Shown piece after piece: positions 44,648 through 53,298 of a DNA stretch of 64,000 bases (positions within the stretch are counted from its first letter, which is position 1; the number at the start of each line of letters is the position of its first letter). The position numbers and the translations under genes are program-made. The DNA is from Zunongwangia atlantica 22II14-10F7 (GTDB taxonomy: Bacteria > Bacteroidota > Bacteroidia > Flavobacteriales > Flavobacteriaceae), in the NCBI RefSeq assembly GCF_002094855.1, contig NZ_ARYN01000003.1, forward strand, positions 124,001 to 188,000, given 5' to 3'. The notes beneath the pieces were generated by a model that saw nothing but the letters and a program-made list of their open reading frames with translations, was not told where the DNA came from and searched no databases.

Positions 44648-46078
44648 TTGCTTCAATTTCTGAAATTCCATAAAATTCCGTTGCTTTTATTTTTAACGGC
44701 GGCTACTTTTTACTGGAGTTTTGCTTACGATTTAGATCGTGCTGATTTCCCAAAAATGCTTATGCTTTATGCGGGTTTGTTTTTTCTGAGCTTTAAAATT
44801 ATTCAGCTTTTAAAAACAAGATTTTGGCTATTGGCAGGTGCAGCTCTAATTTTCAGGCTCATCTTTTTTATTGCTTTACCCGATTTATCCCAGGATTTTC
44901 ATCGCTTTATTTGGGACGGGAGATTGTTAGCCAACGGAATCAACCCATATTTATCAACTCCAGTTCTCTTGATGGAATCGGCACATTTTGGCAGCATTTC
45001 TCAGGCTCAGGAATTAGCGAGTGGCATGGGCGCTTTAAGTGCTTCTAATTACACAAATTATCCACCTATAAATCAGCTGATCTTTGCTGTTGCAGGCATG
45101 ATTTCACAGAATAGTATTTTATTTTCGGTAATTATTTTCAGGATTTTTATCCTTTTAGCAGAAGTCGGAATTCTTTTCTTCGGAAGAAAACTTTTAAAGA
45201 AACTTGATTTACCTGAACACTGTATTTTCTGGTTTATACTGAATCCTTTTGTGATTATCGAATGCTTCGGGAATCTACATTTCGAAAGTGTGATGGGCTT
45301 TTTTATTCTGCTGAGTTTTTATTTTCTATGGAAACGAAAATGGATAATTTCAGCTATAATTTTGGGATTATCGATTTCAGTAAAATTGCTTCCGCTTATG
45401 TTCCTCCCGCTTTTTCTGAAGTTTTTCAGCATTAAAAAAAATGATTCAGAAAATAGCGAAAATCGACATGTAGCAACTCAGTTTTCAGAAAAAATAACCG
45501 ATCTAAAATCGATAAATTGGGCAAAACTTATTGGGTTTTATGCTATTGTCCTGCTTAGCGTTATTTTAAGCTTTCTACCTTTCTATAATTCGGTTTTCTT
45601 AAATAATTTTTCTGAAAGTGTTGGACTTTGGTTTCAGAAATTCGAGTTCAACGCCAGTATTTACTACATCGTTCGCTGGATTGGCTTCCAAATTAAAGGT
45701 TACAACATTATTGCAGATGCAGGTAGAATCCTTCCTGTTGTTACTTTTATCATTATCCTTACCCTTAGTATATTCAGAAAAAACAATAGCTTAAAATCGC
45801 TAATTTCGGGTTGTATTTTTGCGCTTGCTTTTTACTTTCTGCTTTCCACAACCGTTCACCCGTGGTATATTGTGACACCGCTTTTACTTTCAGTATTTAC
45901 GAAATATCGATTTCCTATCGTATGGTCTTTTATGGCAATTTTGAGTTATAGTGCCTATGGAAATGCAGAATTTCAGGAAAATTTATGGCTGGTGGCTTTA
46001 GAATATATCGTGGTAATTGGCTTTGCGATCAATGAAGTGTTCTTTCCGAAGAAATTAAGCTTTAGCCTGCTTTCTTGA
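44648..46078 (+). CDS. GT-C mannosyltransferase-like integral membrane protein
   Basis: A 476-residue membrane protein with about 11 hydrophobic segments. Its first extracytoplasmic loop carries DLSQDFHRFIWDGRL followed by GINPY, the pattern of GT-C polyprenyl-phosphate-mannose-dependent transferases (GT87/DUF2029-like). It would add a sugar on the periplasmic side from a lipid-linked donor, possibly the one charged by the GT2 enzyme at 42186. The start is TTG at 44648; an in-frame TAA at 44621 rules out a much longer form. The 3' end overlaps the convergent LAB_N gene by 24 bp. Confidence 0.75.
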   Translation: MLQFLKFHKIPLLLFLTAATFYWSFAYDLDRADFPKMLMLYAGLFFLSFKIIQLLKTRFWLLAGAALIFRLIFFIALPDLSQDFHRFIWDGRLLANGINPYLSTPVLLMESAHFGSISQAQELASGMGALSASNYTNYPPINQLIFAVAGMISQNSILFSVIIFRIFILLAEVGILFFGRKLLKKLDLPEHCIFWFILNPFVIIECFGNLHFESVMGFFILLSFYFLWKRKWIISAIILGLSISVKLLPLMFLPLFLKFFSIKKNDSENSENRHVATQFSEKITDLKSINWAKLIGFYAIVLLSVILSFLPFYNSVFLNNFSESVGLWFQKFEFNASIYYIVRWIGFQIKGYNIIADAGRILPVVTFIIILTLSIFRKNNSLKSLISGCIFALAFYFLLSTTVHPWYIVTPLLLSVFTKYRFPIVWSFMAILSYSAYGNAEFQENLWLVALEYIVVIGFAINEVFFPKKLSFSLLS

Positions 46079-46690
46079 TTTATGAATTAAAAACAGGTTT
46101 CTAATATATACGATTCCGCCAAAAAAATGTGCAGATAATAACACAGGATCTGTTCTAAAACAGGCGTAAGTAAAAATAATTGCAGAACCGGTTAAACTCA
46201 TCACCCAAAAACCCCAGGGCAAGCTGCTTTTATCTCGCTGCTCTGAATACCACCATTGATAGACAAACCTTCCGGTATAAATAATTTGGCCAACAGTACC
46301 TAAAATTACCAGCCAAACAGCAATATTGTCTCCTGTAAACAATCGTCCCCAATCTAAGCTGCTAAAAAATATAAGATAAGCTGCTATAACTATTGGCGAT
46401 AAAATAACTGCAGCTTTAAAGAAAATATTAGAAGGTTTCCATTTATTTTGAAGTTGTAAATTTCTAAAATAGAAATAGTAAATAAGCGCCTGGCCAATCA
46501 TTATCGACAAATCCTTGCGCATATAACCGTAAATAAAGAAAAGAATGGCGCCAAGTAAACTAAGCTGCCAGAAAATAGTTGGGGTTTTTACTTTATTGGC
46601 CTTTTCAGACAAAAACCATTGTGTAATTAAACGGGCAGAGAAGCATAACTGCGCTAAAAAGCCAATCCCGTAAACTACCCACATATTCAT
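46055..46690 (-). CDS. Tandem LAB_N membrane protein
   Basis: A 211-residue membrane protein made of two copies of the lipid-A-disaccharide-synthase N-terminal domain (about 6-78 and 128-202), each with an aromatic-Arg-QW-SE-type motif (LITQWFLSEK and FVYQWWYSEQ). Stand-alone LAB_N proteins have no assigned reaction; they often lie beside glycosyltransferases. Six to seven membrane helices are likely. It overlaps the convergent GT-C gene by 24 bp at the 3' ends. Confidence 0.82.
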   Translation of the reverse strand: MNMWVVYGIGFLAQLCFSARLITQWFLSEKANKVKTPTIFWQLSLLGAILFFIYGYMRKDLSIMIGQALIYYFYFRNLQLQNKWKPSNIFFKAAVILSPIVIAAYLIFFSSLDWGRLFTGDNIAVWLVILGTVGQIIYTGRFVYQWWYSEQRDKSSLPWGFWVMSLTGSAIIFTYACFRTDPVLLSAHFFGGIVYIRNLFLIHKSRKQAKA

Positions 46691-46710
46691 ACCCCAAAAA
46701 ATTAGAAATA

Positions 46711-46753
46711 AAAAAGCTGTCCAAAATACGCCAAAATAGGCTAAAGGACAGCT
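46711..46753 (-). terminator. Terminator hairpin after the polyamine operon
   Basis: AAAAGCTGTCC (about 46712-46722) pairs with GGACAGCTGTTTT starting at 46746; the loop is long, about 23 nt. On the minus strand the stem is followed by a T run. It lies about 50 bp past the stop of the deoxyhypusine-synthase-like gene and before the LAB_N gene. Confidence 0.65.
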
Positions 46754-46805
46754 GTTTTATCTTGTAAATCTTTGTTAATACTTTTTGCTAGAAAAGTTAA
46801 ACAGT

Positions 46806-47777
46806 TTACATATCTAAGAGGTAAGCGAAAATTAGCGGCGCAACAATTGTCGCATCACTCTCGATAATATGCTTTGGTGTATTGATATCTAATTTACCCC
46901 AGGTGATCTTCTCGTTTGGTACAGCACCAGAGTATGACCCGTAACTTGTAGTAGAATCTGAAATCTGGCAGAAATAACTCCAAAACGGTGTATCTGTTCT
47001 TTCTAGATCCTGATATAACATAGGCACCACACAAATTGGGAAATCTCCGGCAATACCTCCACCAATTTGGAAGAAACCAATTCCGTTTTTAGAATTCTCT
47101 GTATACCAATCTGCAAGGAACGTCATATACTCGATTCCAGATTTCATGGTACTTGCTTTTAATTCGCCCTTAATTACGTAAGAAGCAAAGATGTTTCCAA
47201 GCGTAGAATCTTCCCATCCTGGCACAACCATTGGTAGGTTTTTCTCTGCAGCTGCGTACATCCAGGAATCTTTAAGATCGATCTCGTAATATTCTTCTAA
47301 AACTCCTGAAAGTAATAATTTATACAAGTATTCGTGCGGAAGATAGCGTTCTCCTTTATCATCTGCTTCTTTCCATATTTTAAAAATATGCTCCTGAATT
47401 CTTCTAAAAGCTTCTTCTTCTGGGATACAGGTATCAGTAACACGGTTTAAACCACCTTCTAAAAGCTCCCATTCTTCTTTTGGAGTAAGGTCACGATAAT
47501 TAGGCACACGTTTATAATGTGAATGTGCAACTAAATTCATTACGTCTTCTTCCAGGTTAGCGCCAGTACAAGAAACGATTTGTACTTTATCCTGTCTAAT
47601 CATTTCAGCAAAGATTTTACCAAGCTCGGCCGTACTCATAGCTCCCGCAAGAGAGACTAACATTTTGCTACCGCCTTCTAATTGCTTTTCGTAATCTTTT
47701 GCTGCATCAACAAGTGCTGCTGCGTTAAAGTGTAAATAATATTTTTCTATGAATTGCGAAATCGCTCCTTTATTCAT
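46806..47777 (-). CDS. Deoxyhypusine synthase-like protein
   Basis: A 323-residue NAD-dependent aminobutyl-transfer family protein. The DHS signature near the C-terminus is intact: WGKLDINT with Lys295 at the position of the catalytic lysine of eukaryotic deoxyhypusine synthase, then SDATIVAPL. Bacteria lack the eIF5A substrate, so the likely product is a polyamine such as homospermidine made from putrescine or spermidine. The start overlaps the agmatinase stop by 8 bp, which supports a polyamine role. The exact reaction is inferred. Confidence 0.85.
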   Translation of the reverse strand: MNKGAISQFIEKYYLHFNAAALVDAAKDYEKQLEGGSKMLVSLAGAMSTAELGKIFAEMIRQDKVQIVSCTGANLEEDVMNLVAHSHYKRVPNYRDLTPKEEWELLEGGLNRVTDTCIPEEEAFRRIQEHIFKIWKEADDKGERYLPHEYLYKLLLSGVLEEYYEIDLKDSWMYAAAEKNLPMVVPGWEDSTLGNIFASYVIKGELKASTMKSGIEYMTFLADWYTENSKNGIGFFQIGGGIAGDFPICVVPMLYQDLERTDTPFWSYFCQISDSTTSYGSYSGAVPNEKITWGKLDINTPKHIIESDATIVAPLIFAYLLDM

Positions 47778-48645
47778 CTTCGTCTTCTTCGTTATAATTT
47801 TGATATTTGAATTTATAGCTTAGCATCTTATAATATAGTTTTGCCGCAAGAAAATCTGAAGATTTCTCTTCTTTATTAGGGCAAAGCTCTACAATATCGA
47901 AGCCTACTACATTCTTCTTCTTAAACATTAATTTTAGAAACTCTAAAGTTTCGTACCAAAACAAACCTCCTGGCTCTGGTGTTCCCGTAGATGGTAAAAT
48001 AGAAGGATCAAAAGCATCCAAATCTATCGTAATAAATACGTTAGGCGTCATTTGCCCAATAGCATCGTCCATCCAGTCTTCGTAAAGATCGTGACCAAAA
48101 TACACCTGGTTTTCGTCCATATGCTCAGTTTCTGAAATATCCATAGAACGAATTCCTACCTGAATTAGGTTAGTCTTTTTACTAGCCTCGTACATAGCAC
48201 AGGCATGGTTACATTTAGAACCTTCGTACTCTGGTCTTAAATCTGCATGTGCATCTAACTGAACTACGGTTAAATCTTCAAAACTTTCATTAAAAGCTCT
48301 AATACTACCAATAGAAATACTATGCTCCCCTCCAAAAAGTGTTACAAACTTTTCCTGAGAAATATAATTTTTAGTGGTTTTATACACTGCCTCTACCATT
48401 TTTTCTGGTGAAGAATTCTCTGTAACGGCAGGTGCTAAATACACTCCTTTTTTATAAACTTCAGATTTAGTTTCGATATCGTAAACTTCCATATTTTCTG
48501 AAGCTTCCAAAAATGCCTCTGGGCCTTTATCTGCGCCTTTTTGCCAGGTACTTGTGCCATCGTAAGGAACAGGAATTAATACCACCTTCGCCTCGTCTAT
48601 TCTGGCATATTTATCGGGTATACCGGCATAATTCTTTTTACTCAT
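47770..48645 (-). CDS. speB: Agmatinase
   Basis: Manganese ureohydrolase producing putrescine from agmatine. The 291-residue protein has the metal ligands of the arginase fold: GGEHS (His108), DAHADLR (Asp131, His133, Asp135) and TIDLDAFDPS (Asp208, Asp210). It lies between the arginine decarboxylase (67 bp upstream) and the deoxyhypusine-synthase-like gene (8-bp overlap), giving a direct arginine-to-putrescine route. Agmatinase is preferred over arginase because of the decarboxylase neighbour. Confidence 0.92.
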   Translation of the reverse strand: MSKKNYAGIPDKYARIDEAKVVLIPVPYDGTSTWQKGADKGPEAFLEASENMEVYDIETKSEVYKKGVYLAPAVTENSSPEKMVEAVYKTTKNYISQEKFVTLFGGEHSISIGSIRAFNESFEDLTVVQLDAHADLRPEYEGSKCNHACAMYEASKKTNLIQVGIRSMDISETEHMDENQVYFGHDLYEDWMDDAIGQMTPNVFITIDLDAFDPSILPSTGTPEPGGLFWYETLEFLKLMFKKKNVVGFDIVELCPNKEEKSSDFLAAKLYYKMLSYKFKYQNYNEEDEDE

Positions 48646-48711
48646 TTTAATCTAGTTGGTTTAATAAGAAATAGTTGATTGTTTTAAAGATAAAAATTTT
48701 AGTTCTCATAT

Positions 48712-50106
48712 TTACTCGTAGCCCAAAATATCTAACATATCCTCGGCCTTTTGCTGCTCGCTAAATAATTTGGTGGTAATTTTACCATTTTCGTCTCTAT
48801 CGATTAGCAAATGTTTTGGTTGCGGTATTAAACAATGCTGAAGCCCTCCAAAACCTCCAATAGTTTGCTGGTAAGCTCCCGTATTAAAGAATCCTATATA
48901 GAGTGGTTTATCTTTCTTGAATTTTGGAAGATAAATGGCATTGGTATTTTGCTCGCTGTTATAATAATCGTCGCTATCGCAGGTTAGCCCTCCTAAAAGT
49001 ACACGCTCGTATTCATCGTTCCAGCGGTTAATAGCCAACATTACAAATTTTTTACTAATCGCCCAGGTATCTGGCAAAGTGGTGATGAAAGATGAATTGA
49101 TCATATTCCATTTCTCACGATCGTTTTGTTGCTTTTGGTATAAGATTTCATAAATCGCACCTCCACTTTCACCAACAGTAAAGCTTCCAAATTCTGTAAA
49201 AATGTTTGGAACCTCTACATCTGCTTCAGTACAGGCTAGTTTTATCTGATTAATGATTTCTTCAACCATATACTGGTAATCATAATCAAACGCCAAAGAA
49301 TTTTTTATAGGAAATCCTCCGCCAATATTTAAGCTGTCTAATGTTGGGCAAATTCGCTTCAGGTTAATATAAACCTTAAGACATTTATTAAGTTCGTTCC
49401 AGTAATAAGCCGTATCACGAATCCCGGTATTGATAAAAAAGTGAAGCATTTTTAGATTCACTTTATCATTATCCTTTATTGACTGATTATAAAACGGAAC
49501 AATATTTTTGTATCCAATCCCCAATCTTGAGGTATAGAATTCGAATTTTGGTTCTTCTTCAGAAGCAATTCTAATCCCAACTTCAAAATCGTCGTTTATA
49601 CGATCTTCCAGTAGGCTTAATTCTTCATAATTATCAATAATCGGAATACAGTTTTTGTGTCCGTTATTAATTAATCGGCCAATATTCGCAACGTATTGAT
49701 CACGTTTAAAACCGTTACAAATCACATAAGCATCGTCTCTCAGTTTGCCAGAAGCCTTTAATTTTTCGATAATATTAATATCGAAAGCTGAAGAGGTTTC
49801 AATATGAATCTCGTTTTTAAGCGCTTCGTTCATCACATATTCAAAGTGCGAACTTTTAGTGCAGTAACAATAATTATAAGTTCCCTTATAATCGAGATTT
49901 TTCATGGCTGTTTTAAACCAGCCTTTTGCACGATTGATATTGTCTGAAATTTTTGGCAGATAAGTGAATTTTAATGGCGCACCGTATTGCTTTACCAGCT
50001 CCATTAAATCAATATCATGAAATTGAAGCTCACTACCCTCTAATTTAAATTCTTCCTGAGGAAAGTAGTAAGTCTGATCGATTAAATCCCTGTACTTGGT
50101 ATTCAA
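48712..50106 (-). CDS. speA: Arginine decarboxylase (Bacteroidetes-type, fold III)
   Basis: PLP-dependent enzyme converting arginine to agmatine. At 464 residues it is shorter than the proteobacterial biosynthetic SpeA (about 650). The barrel starts with GAPLKFTYLPK and the PLP lysine is in YCTKSS (Lys84); a glycine-rich GGGFPIKN and a C-terminal TCDSDDYY metal/substrate motif with the reactive Cys follow. The start is TTG at 50106. First gene of the speA-speB-DHS operon. Confidence 0.9.
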   Translation of the reverse strand: MNTKYRDLIDQTYYFPQEEFKLEGSELQFHDIDLMELVKQYGAPLKFTYLPKISDNINRAKGWFKTAMKNLDYKGTYNYCYCTKSSHFEYVMNEALKNEIHIETSSAFDINIIEKLKASGKLRDDAYVICNGFKRDQYVANIGRLINNGHKNCIPIIDNYEELSLLEDRINDDFEVGIRIASEEEPKFEFYTSRLGIGYKNIVPFYNQSIKDNDKVNLKMLHFFINTGIRDTAYYWNELNKCLKVYINLKRICPTLDSLNIGGGFPIKNSLAFDYDYQYMVEEIINQIKLACTEADVEVPNIFTEFGSFTVGESGGAIYEILYQKQQNDREKWNMINSSFITTLPDTWAISKKFVMLAINRWNDEYERVLLGGLTCDSDDYYNSEQNTNAIYLPKFKKDKPLYIGFFNTGAYQQTIGGFGGLQHCLIPQPKHLLIDRDENGKITTKLFSEQQKAEDMLDILGYE

Positions 50107-50425
50107 TTTTATAAATGTAGATTGGTTAAAAATTAAAAATTAGTTATTAATTACACAGTCTGAAAATTCAGATTGATAAAATATTGTTAAGAAAATTATT
50201 AATGTAAAAAGTGTAAGATTTAGAATTGCTACTAAACCCAACAAACACCTGAGATGGCGGATACCTGAAGAAAAAATGTTTTTCAATCTAAAAACACTAA
50301 AAAATAAAGCTATTAATTAAAATCTTTTGCCGCCGGGTGATTTTTTAAATAATAGTTGTTACCACCCGTCACGAAACAGGTGGTAAATGTAAATAAAAAA
50401 GTAATTGAAATTTTAAAAAAATCGA
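50107..50425. other. Gene-free region upstream of speA
   Basis: The region is 319 bp without a gene. It holds a hairpin TTACCACC...GGTGGTAA at 50359-50386 (loop 12 nt), about 40 bp past the end of the pseudouridine synthase gene, which may be its terminator although no T run follows on the minus strand. A GAGATGGCGGATACCTGAAG block at about 50253-50272 was considered and rejected as a riboswitch. Confidence 0.4.
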
Positions 50426-51262
50426 CTACAAATTTCCAAGGTTAATTACCTCTTGTTTAGTAAGTGTTCTAAACCTGCCACGTGGTAAATCTTTCTTGGT
50501 TAAACCTCCATAAACCACACGATCCAGGTTCAGAATTTCGTAACCTAAACTCTTAAAGATCTTTTGTACAATATGTGGTTTTGTACTTGTGATCTCCATC
50601 CCTACTTCAGATTTTGGGCGATCTTTTACGTAACTTACATCAGTTACATTAATCTTTTTACTTTCGATATAAACGCCTTCTCTAATCTTTTCAAGATCAT
50701 CTTGTGATAAAGCGTGATCTAATTTTATATGGTAAATCTGTCGAATTCCGTTTTTAGGATTAGCAAGTTTCTTAGCTAAAGCACCATCGTTAGTAAAAAC
50801 CAGTAAACCTGTTGTTTGCGTATCTAGCTTCCCAATAGGATCTAATTTAGATTTAGATGCTTTTGCCATAATATCCATTACGGTTAAGCCGCCTTTATGC
50901 ACACTTCCGGTTACAAAAACACCTTTAGATTTATTCAGTACAAAATACTCTGGCTTATCTGGGGTAATGCTACGGCCGTCGAATTTAACCTCGTCTGTTA
51001 ACTGTACTTTGTAGCCCATCTCGGTAACAACTTCTCCATTTACAGTTACATTTCCTGAAGCGATATAAATATCTGCATCTCTACGAGAACAAATACCAGC
51101 ATTAGCGATGTATTTATTTAAACGCATTCCGTCTTCACGCTTCTCTAAAGCCGTATTCTTACGCTTAATGGGTGCATTACCACGAGCATATGATTTCTTA
51201 CGACCACTGCCACCCTGTCTTCCACTAAACTTTTTTTCTGAAGAATTATCCCTTCTGCTCAT
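50426..51262 (-). CDS. RluB-type 23S rRNA pseudouridine synthase
   Basis: Isomerises uridine to pseudouridine in rRNA. With ATG 51262 (preferred over a TTG six codons upstream) the protein has 278 residues: a basic low-complexity N-terminal tail (1-40), an S4 RNA-binding domain (about 46-92), and the RsuA-family catalytic domain with GKLDTQTTGLL (Asp147 catalytic). Flavobacterial RluB-type proteins often carry such Arg/Lys/Gly/Ser tails. The gene stands alone upstream of the speA region. Confidence 0.88.
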   Translation of the reverse strand: MSRRDNSSEKKFSGRQGGSGRKKSYARGNAPIKRKNTALEKREDGMRLNKYIANAGICSRRDADIYIASGNVTVNGEVVTEMGYKVQLTDEVKFDGRSITPDKPEYFVLNKSKGVFVTGSVHKGGLTVMDIMAKASKSKLDPIGKLDTQTTGLLVFTNDGALAKKLANPKNGIRQIYHIKLDHALSQDDLEKIREGVYIESKKINVTDVSYVKDRPKSEVGMEITSTKPHIVQKIFKSLGYEILNLDRVVYGGLTKKDLPRGRFRTLTKQEVINLGNL

Positions 51263-51370
51263 ATCGCTAATTTTTTGCAAAGATACTTGTTCGTATCGGT
51301 GTTAAAAAATGATTATTAAAAGATTTTGATTTATTTTGAAGTCAACTTACTAAAATCTAGCAATTTGCTT

Positions 51371-52276
51371 TTAGAACACTCTATTTAAAAGCGTATCTGG
51401 ATCGATAAGTAAGATGCTAAAAACCCCGGCTACAATAATAAACTTCAGGATATTATGAAGTATTAGATACTGCCACTTCGCCTTACTAAAATATAAGATA
51501 AGCATAAACAAGGCTAACAGAAAAAAGCTGGCATAAAAGTAATAGTGCATATAACCAACATCAAATTTTTGGGTAAGTAATAGAGTTGGAATAATCGAAA
51601 TTAAAAATAATATTCCTAAAAATAATTTACTCCACTTCTCTCCATAAACCACCGGAATGGTGTGATAATTTAAAGCAAGGTCTCCTTTAATATTTTCCAG
51701 ATCTTTTACGAGTTCCCGCATGGCGATCATTAAAAACAGGAAGGCCGCATGAATAAAAATTACGGTTTCGGTATTGCGATAGTATACAAATACCGCAAAA
51801 AACGGAACAATAGCAATAATCGATGCTACCAGATTTCCTACGAACAAAATTTTCTTCAATCGGTGCGAATAAAACCAAATAGCAAAAATATACAACGAGA
51901 AAAAGACAACGGTTTTAAATGAAACGTAGCTAGCAAAAAACACCGCAAACATATTCAGAATAAAATATACTGAAAGTTTTGTGCGCTGCCCCACAATCCT
52001 GTCTAACATCGTTTTTTTAGGCCGATTGATTAAATCCTTCTCGCTATCGTAAAAGTTATTGATAATATATCCTGAAGCAATTACGGTAGCCGTGCTAAGA
52101 ATTAGAAAAAAAAGATTATCATCAAAAAACACTTCTCGTAGCGGAAGATCTGGAGCCAATATAAAAGCTGATGCCAGATACTGCGCAATAACGATCATAA
52201 GAATATTATAACCGCGCACCACAGAAAAGAGGCTTAGCATCTTAAGCAAGAAACGCTTATTCATTAGCGAAGCCAT
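51371..52276 (-). CDS. UbiA-family prenyltransferase (geranylgeranylglyceryl-phosphate GG-transferase-like)
   Basis: A 301-residue integral membrane prenyltransferase with about eight helices and the first Asp-rich motif NNFYDSEKDLINRP near residue 70. The second Asp-rich motif, usually DxxxD in loop 6, appears as VKDLENIKGD near residue 190. This branch in Bacteroidetes is annotated as geranylgeranylglycerol-phosphate geranylgeranyltransferase; the actual lipid product in this organism is unproven. It follows the mevalonate kinase gene by 23 bp, in line with isoprenoid use. Confidence 0.82.
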   Translation of the reverse strand: MASLMNKRFLLKMLSLFSVVRGYNILMIVIAQYLASAFILAPDLPLREVFFDDNLFFLILSTATVIASGYIINNFYDSEKDLINRPKKTMLDRIVGQRTKLSVYFILNMFAVFFASYVSFKTVVFFSLYIFAIWFYSHRLKKILFVGNLVASIIAIVPFFAVFVYYRNTETVIFIHAAFLFLMIAMRELVKDLENIKGDLALNYHTIPVVYGEKWSKLFLGILFLISIIPTLLLTQKFDVGYMHYYFYASFFLLALFMLILYFSKAKWQYLILHNILKFIIVAGVFSILLIDPDTLLNRVF

Positions 52277-52299
52277 AGGCTGTAAATTTTCAGGTAAAC

Positions 52300-53238
52300 T
52301 TAGAAGTTGTAAACTACTTCCAGATTGTAATCTTTTAAGGACTTTCTGGCCTTCTCGATATCTTCAGTAAAACCAAGAATGTAGCCACCGCCGCCAGATC
52401 CACAAAGTTTCAGGTAATAATCGTTAGTTTCAATACCATTTTTCCAAAGATTGTGAAACTTCGCCGGGATCATTGGCTTAAAGTTATCTAAAACCACATG
52501 TGAAAGACTTTTTACATTCTTAAAAAGCGATTTTACATCTCCTTTTAGAAAATCGTCTACACAGGCATCGGTATGTTTTACAAATTGATTTTTAAGCATT
52601 TTTCTAAACGGCTCCTGCTTCATATTTTCCATAAAAATAGAAATCATTGGTGCTGTTTCTCCCGTAGAACCACTATCCAATAAAAATACCGCACCAGTAC
52701 CATTCTCGGTTTGTGAAGGAATTCCTGCCGGCTCGATATTATCTTTAGAATTGATTAATATTGGAATGCTTAAGTAACTATTTAAAGGATCTAAACCAGA
52801 AGATTCTCCATGAAAAAAGCTTTCCATTTTACCGAAAATCTTCTTCAGTTTTAATAATTTATCTCTGGTAAGATTTTCCAGCACTGTAATTTTATCAGTC
52901 GCATATTTGTCGTAGATCGCAGCCACTAAAGCACCGCTACTCCCAACACCGTATCCCTGCGGAATGCTGGAATCAAAATACATTCCCTTTTCAATATCTG
53001 CTTCTAAACTTGCAATATCAAATTGCACTAGTTCTGGATGTTCTTTTTGAAGTGTATTCAGGTAATTTGCAAATCTTCTTAAGTGCTCGTTAGACTCTTT
53101 TGCTTTTGCCGTAGGCTCTTCTGAAACCTTTAAAGCACCGTTGTAAAAATTGTAAGGGATCGATAATCCTTTGGAATCTTTAATGATCCCGTATTCCCCA
53201 AACAATAAAATTTTAGAATAAAATAAAGGTCCCTTCAT
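52300..53238 (-). CDS. Mevalonate kinase-like GHMP kinase
   Basis: A 312-residue GHMP-fold kinase with the ATP loop PQGYGVGSSGA (93-103), N-terminal SKILLFGEY, and C-terminal LCGSGGGGYILG. It phosphorylates mevalonate in the mevalonate pathway; phosphomevalonate kinase is the main alternative. It is 60 bp downstream of the diphosphomevalonate decarboxylase gene and 23 bp upstream of the prenyltransferase gene, so the trio forms a minus-strand isoprenoid unit. Confidence 0.87.
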   Translation of the reverse strand: MKGPLFYSKILLFGEYGIIKDSKGLSIPYNFYNGALKVSEEPTAKAKESNEHLRRFANYLNTLQKEHPELVQFDIASLEADIEKGMYFDSSIPQGYGVGSSGALVAAIYDKYATDKITVLENLTRDKLLKLKKIFGKMESFFHGESSGLDPLNSYLSIPILINSKDNIEPAGIPSQTENGTGAVFLLDSGSTGETAPMISIFMENMKQEPFRKMLKNQFVKHTDACVDDFLKGDVKSLFKNVKSLSHVVLDNFKPMIPAKFHNLWKNGIETNDYYLKLCGSGGGGYILGFTEDIEKARKSLKDYNLEVVYNF

Positions 53239-53298
53239 ATAAATTAGCCTTTTAGCATTCAGAAATTGAAAATCTGAATCACAGCCGTTTACGTAAAT

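Noticed and set aside
50240-50275. TPP-riboswitch-like CTGAGA and ACCTGA blocks upstream of speA
   Set aside because: The two blocks are only a few bases apart, the other conserved TPP segments are missing, and no thiamine gene follows.
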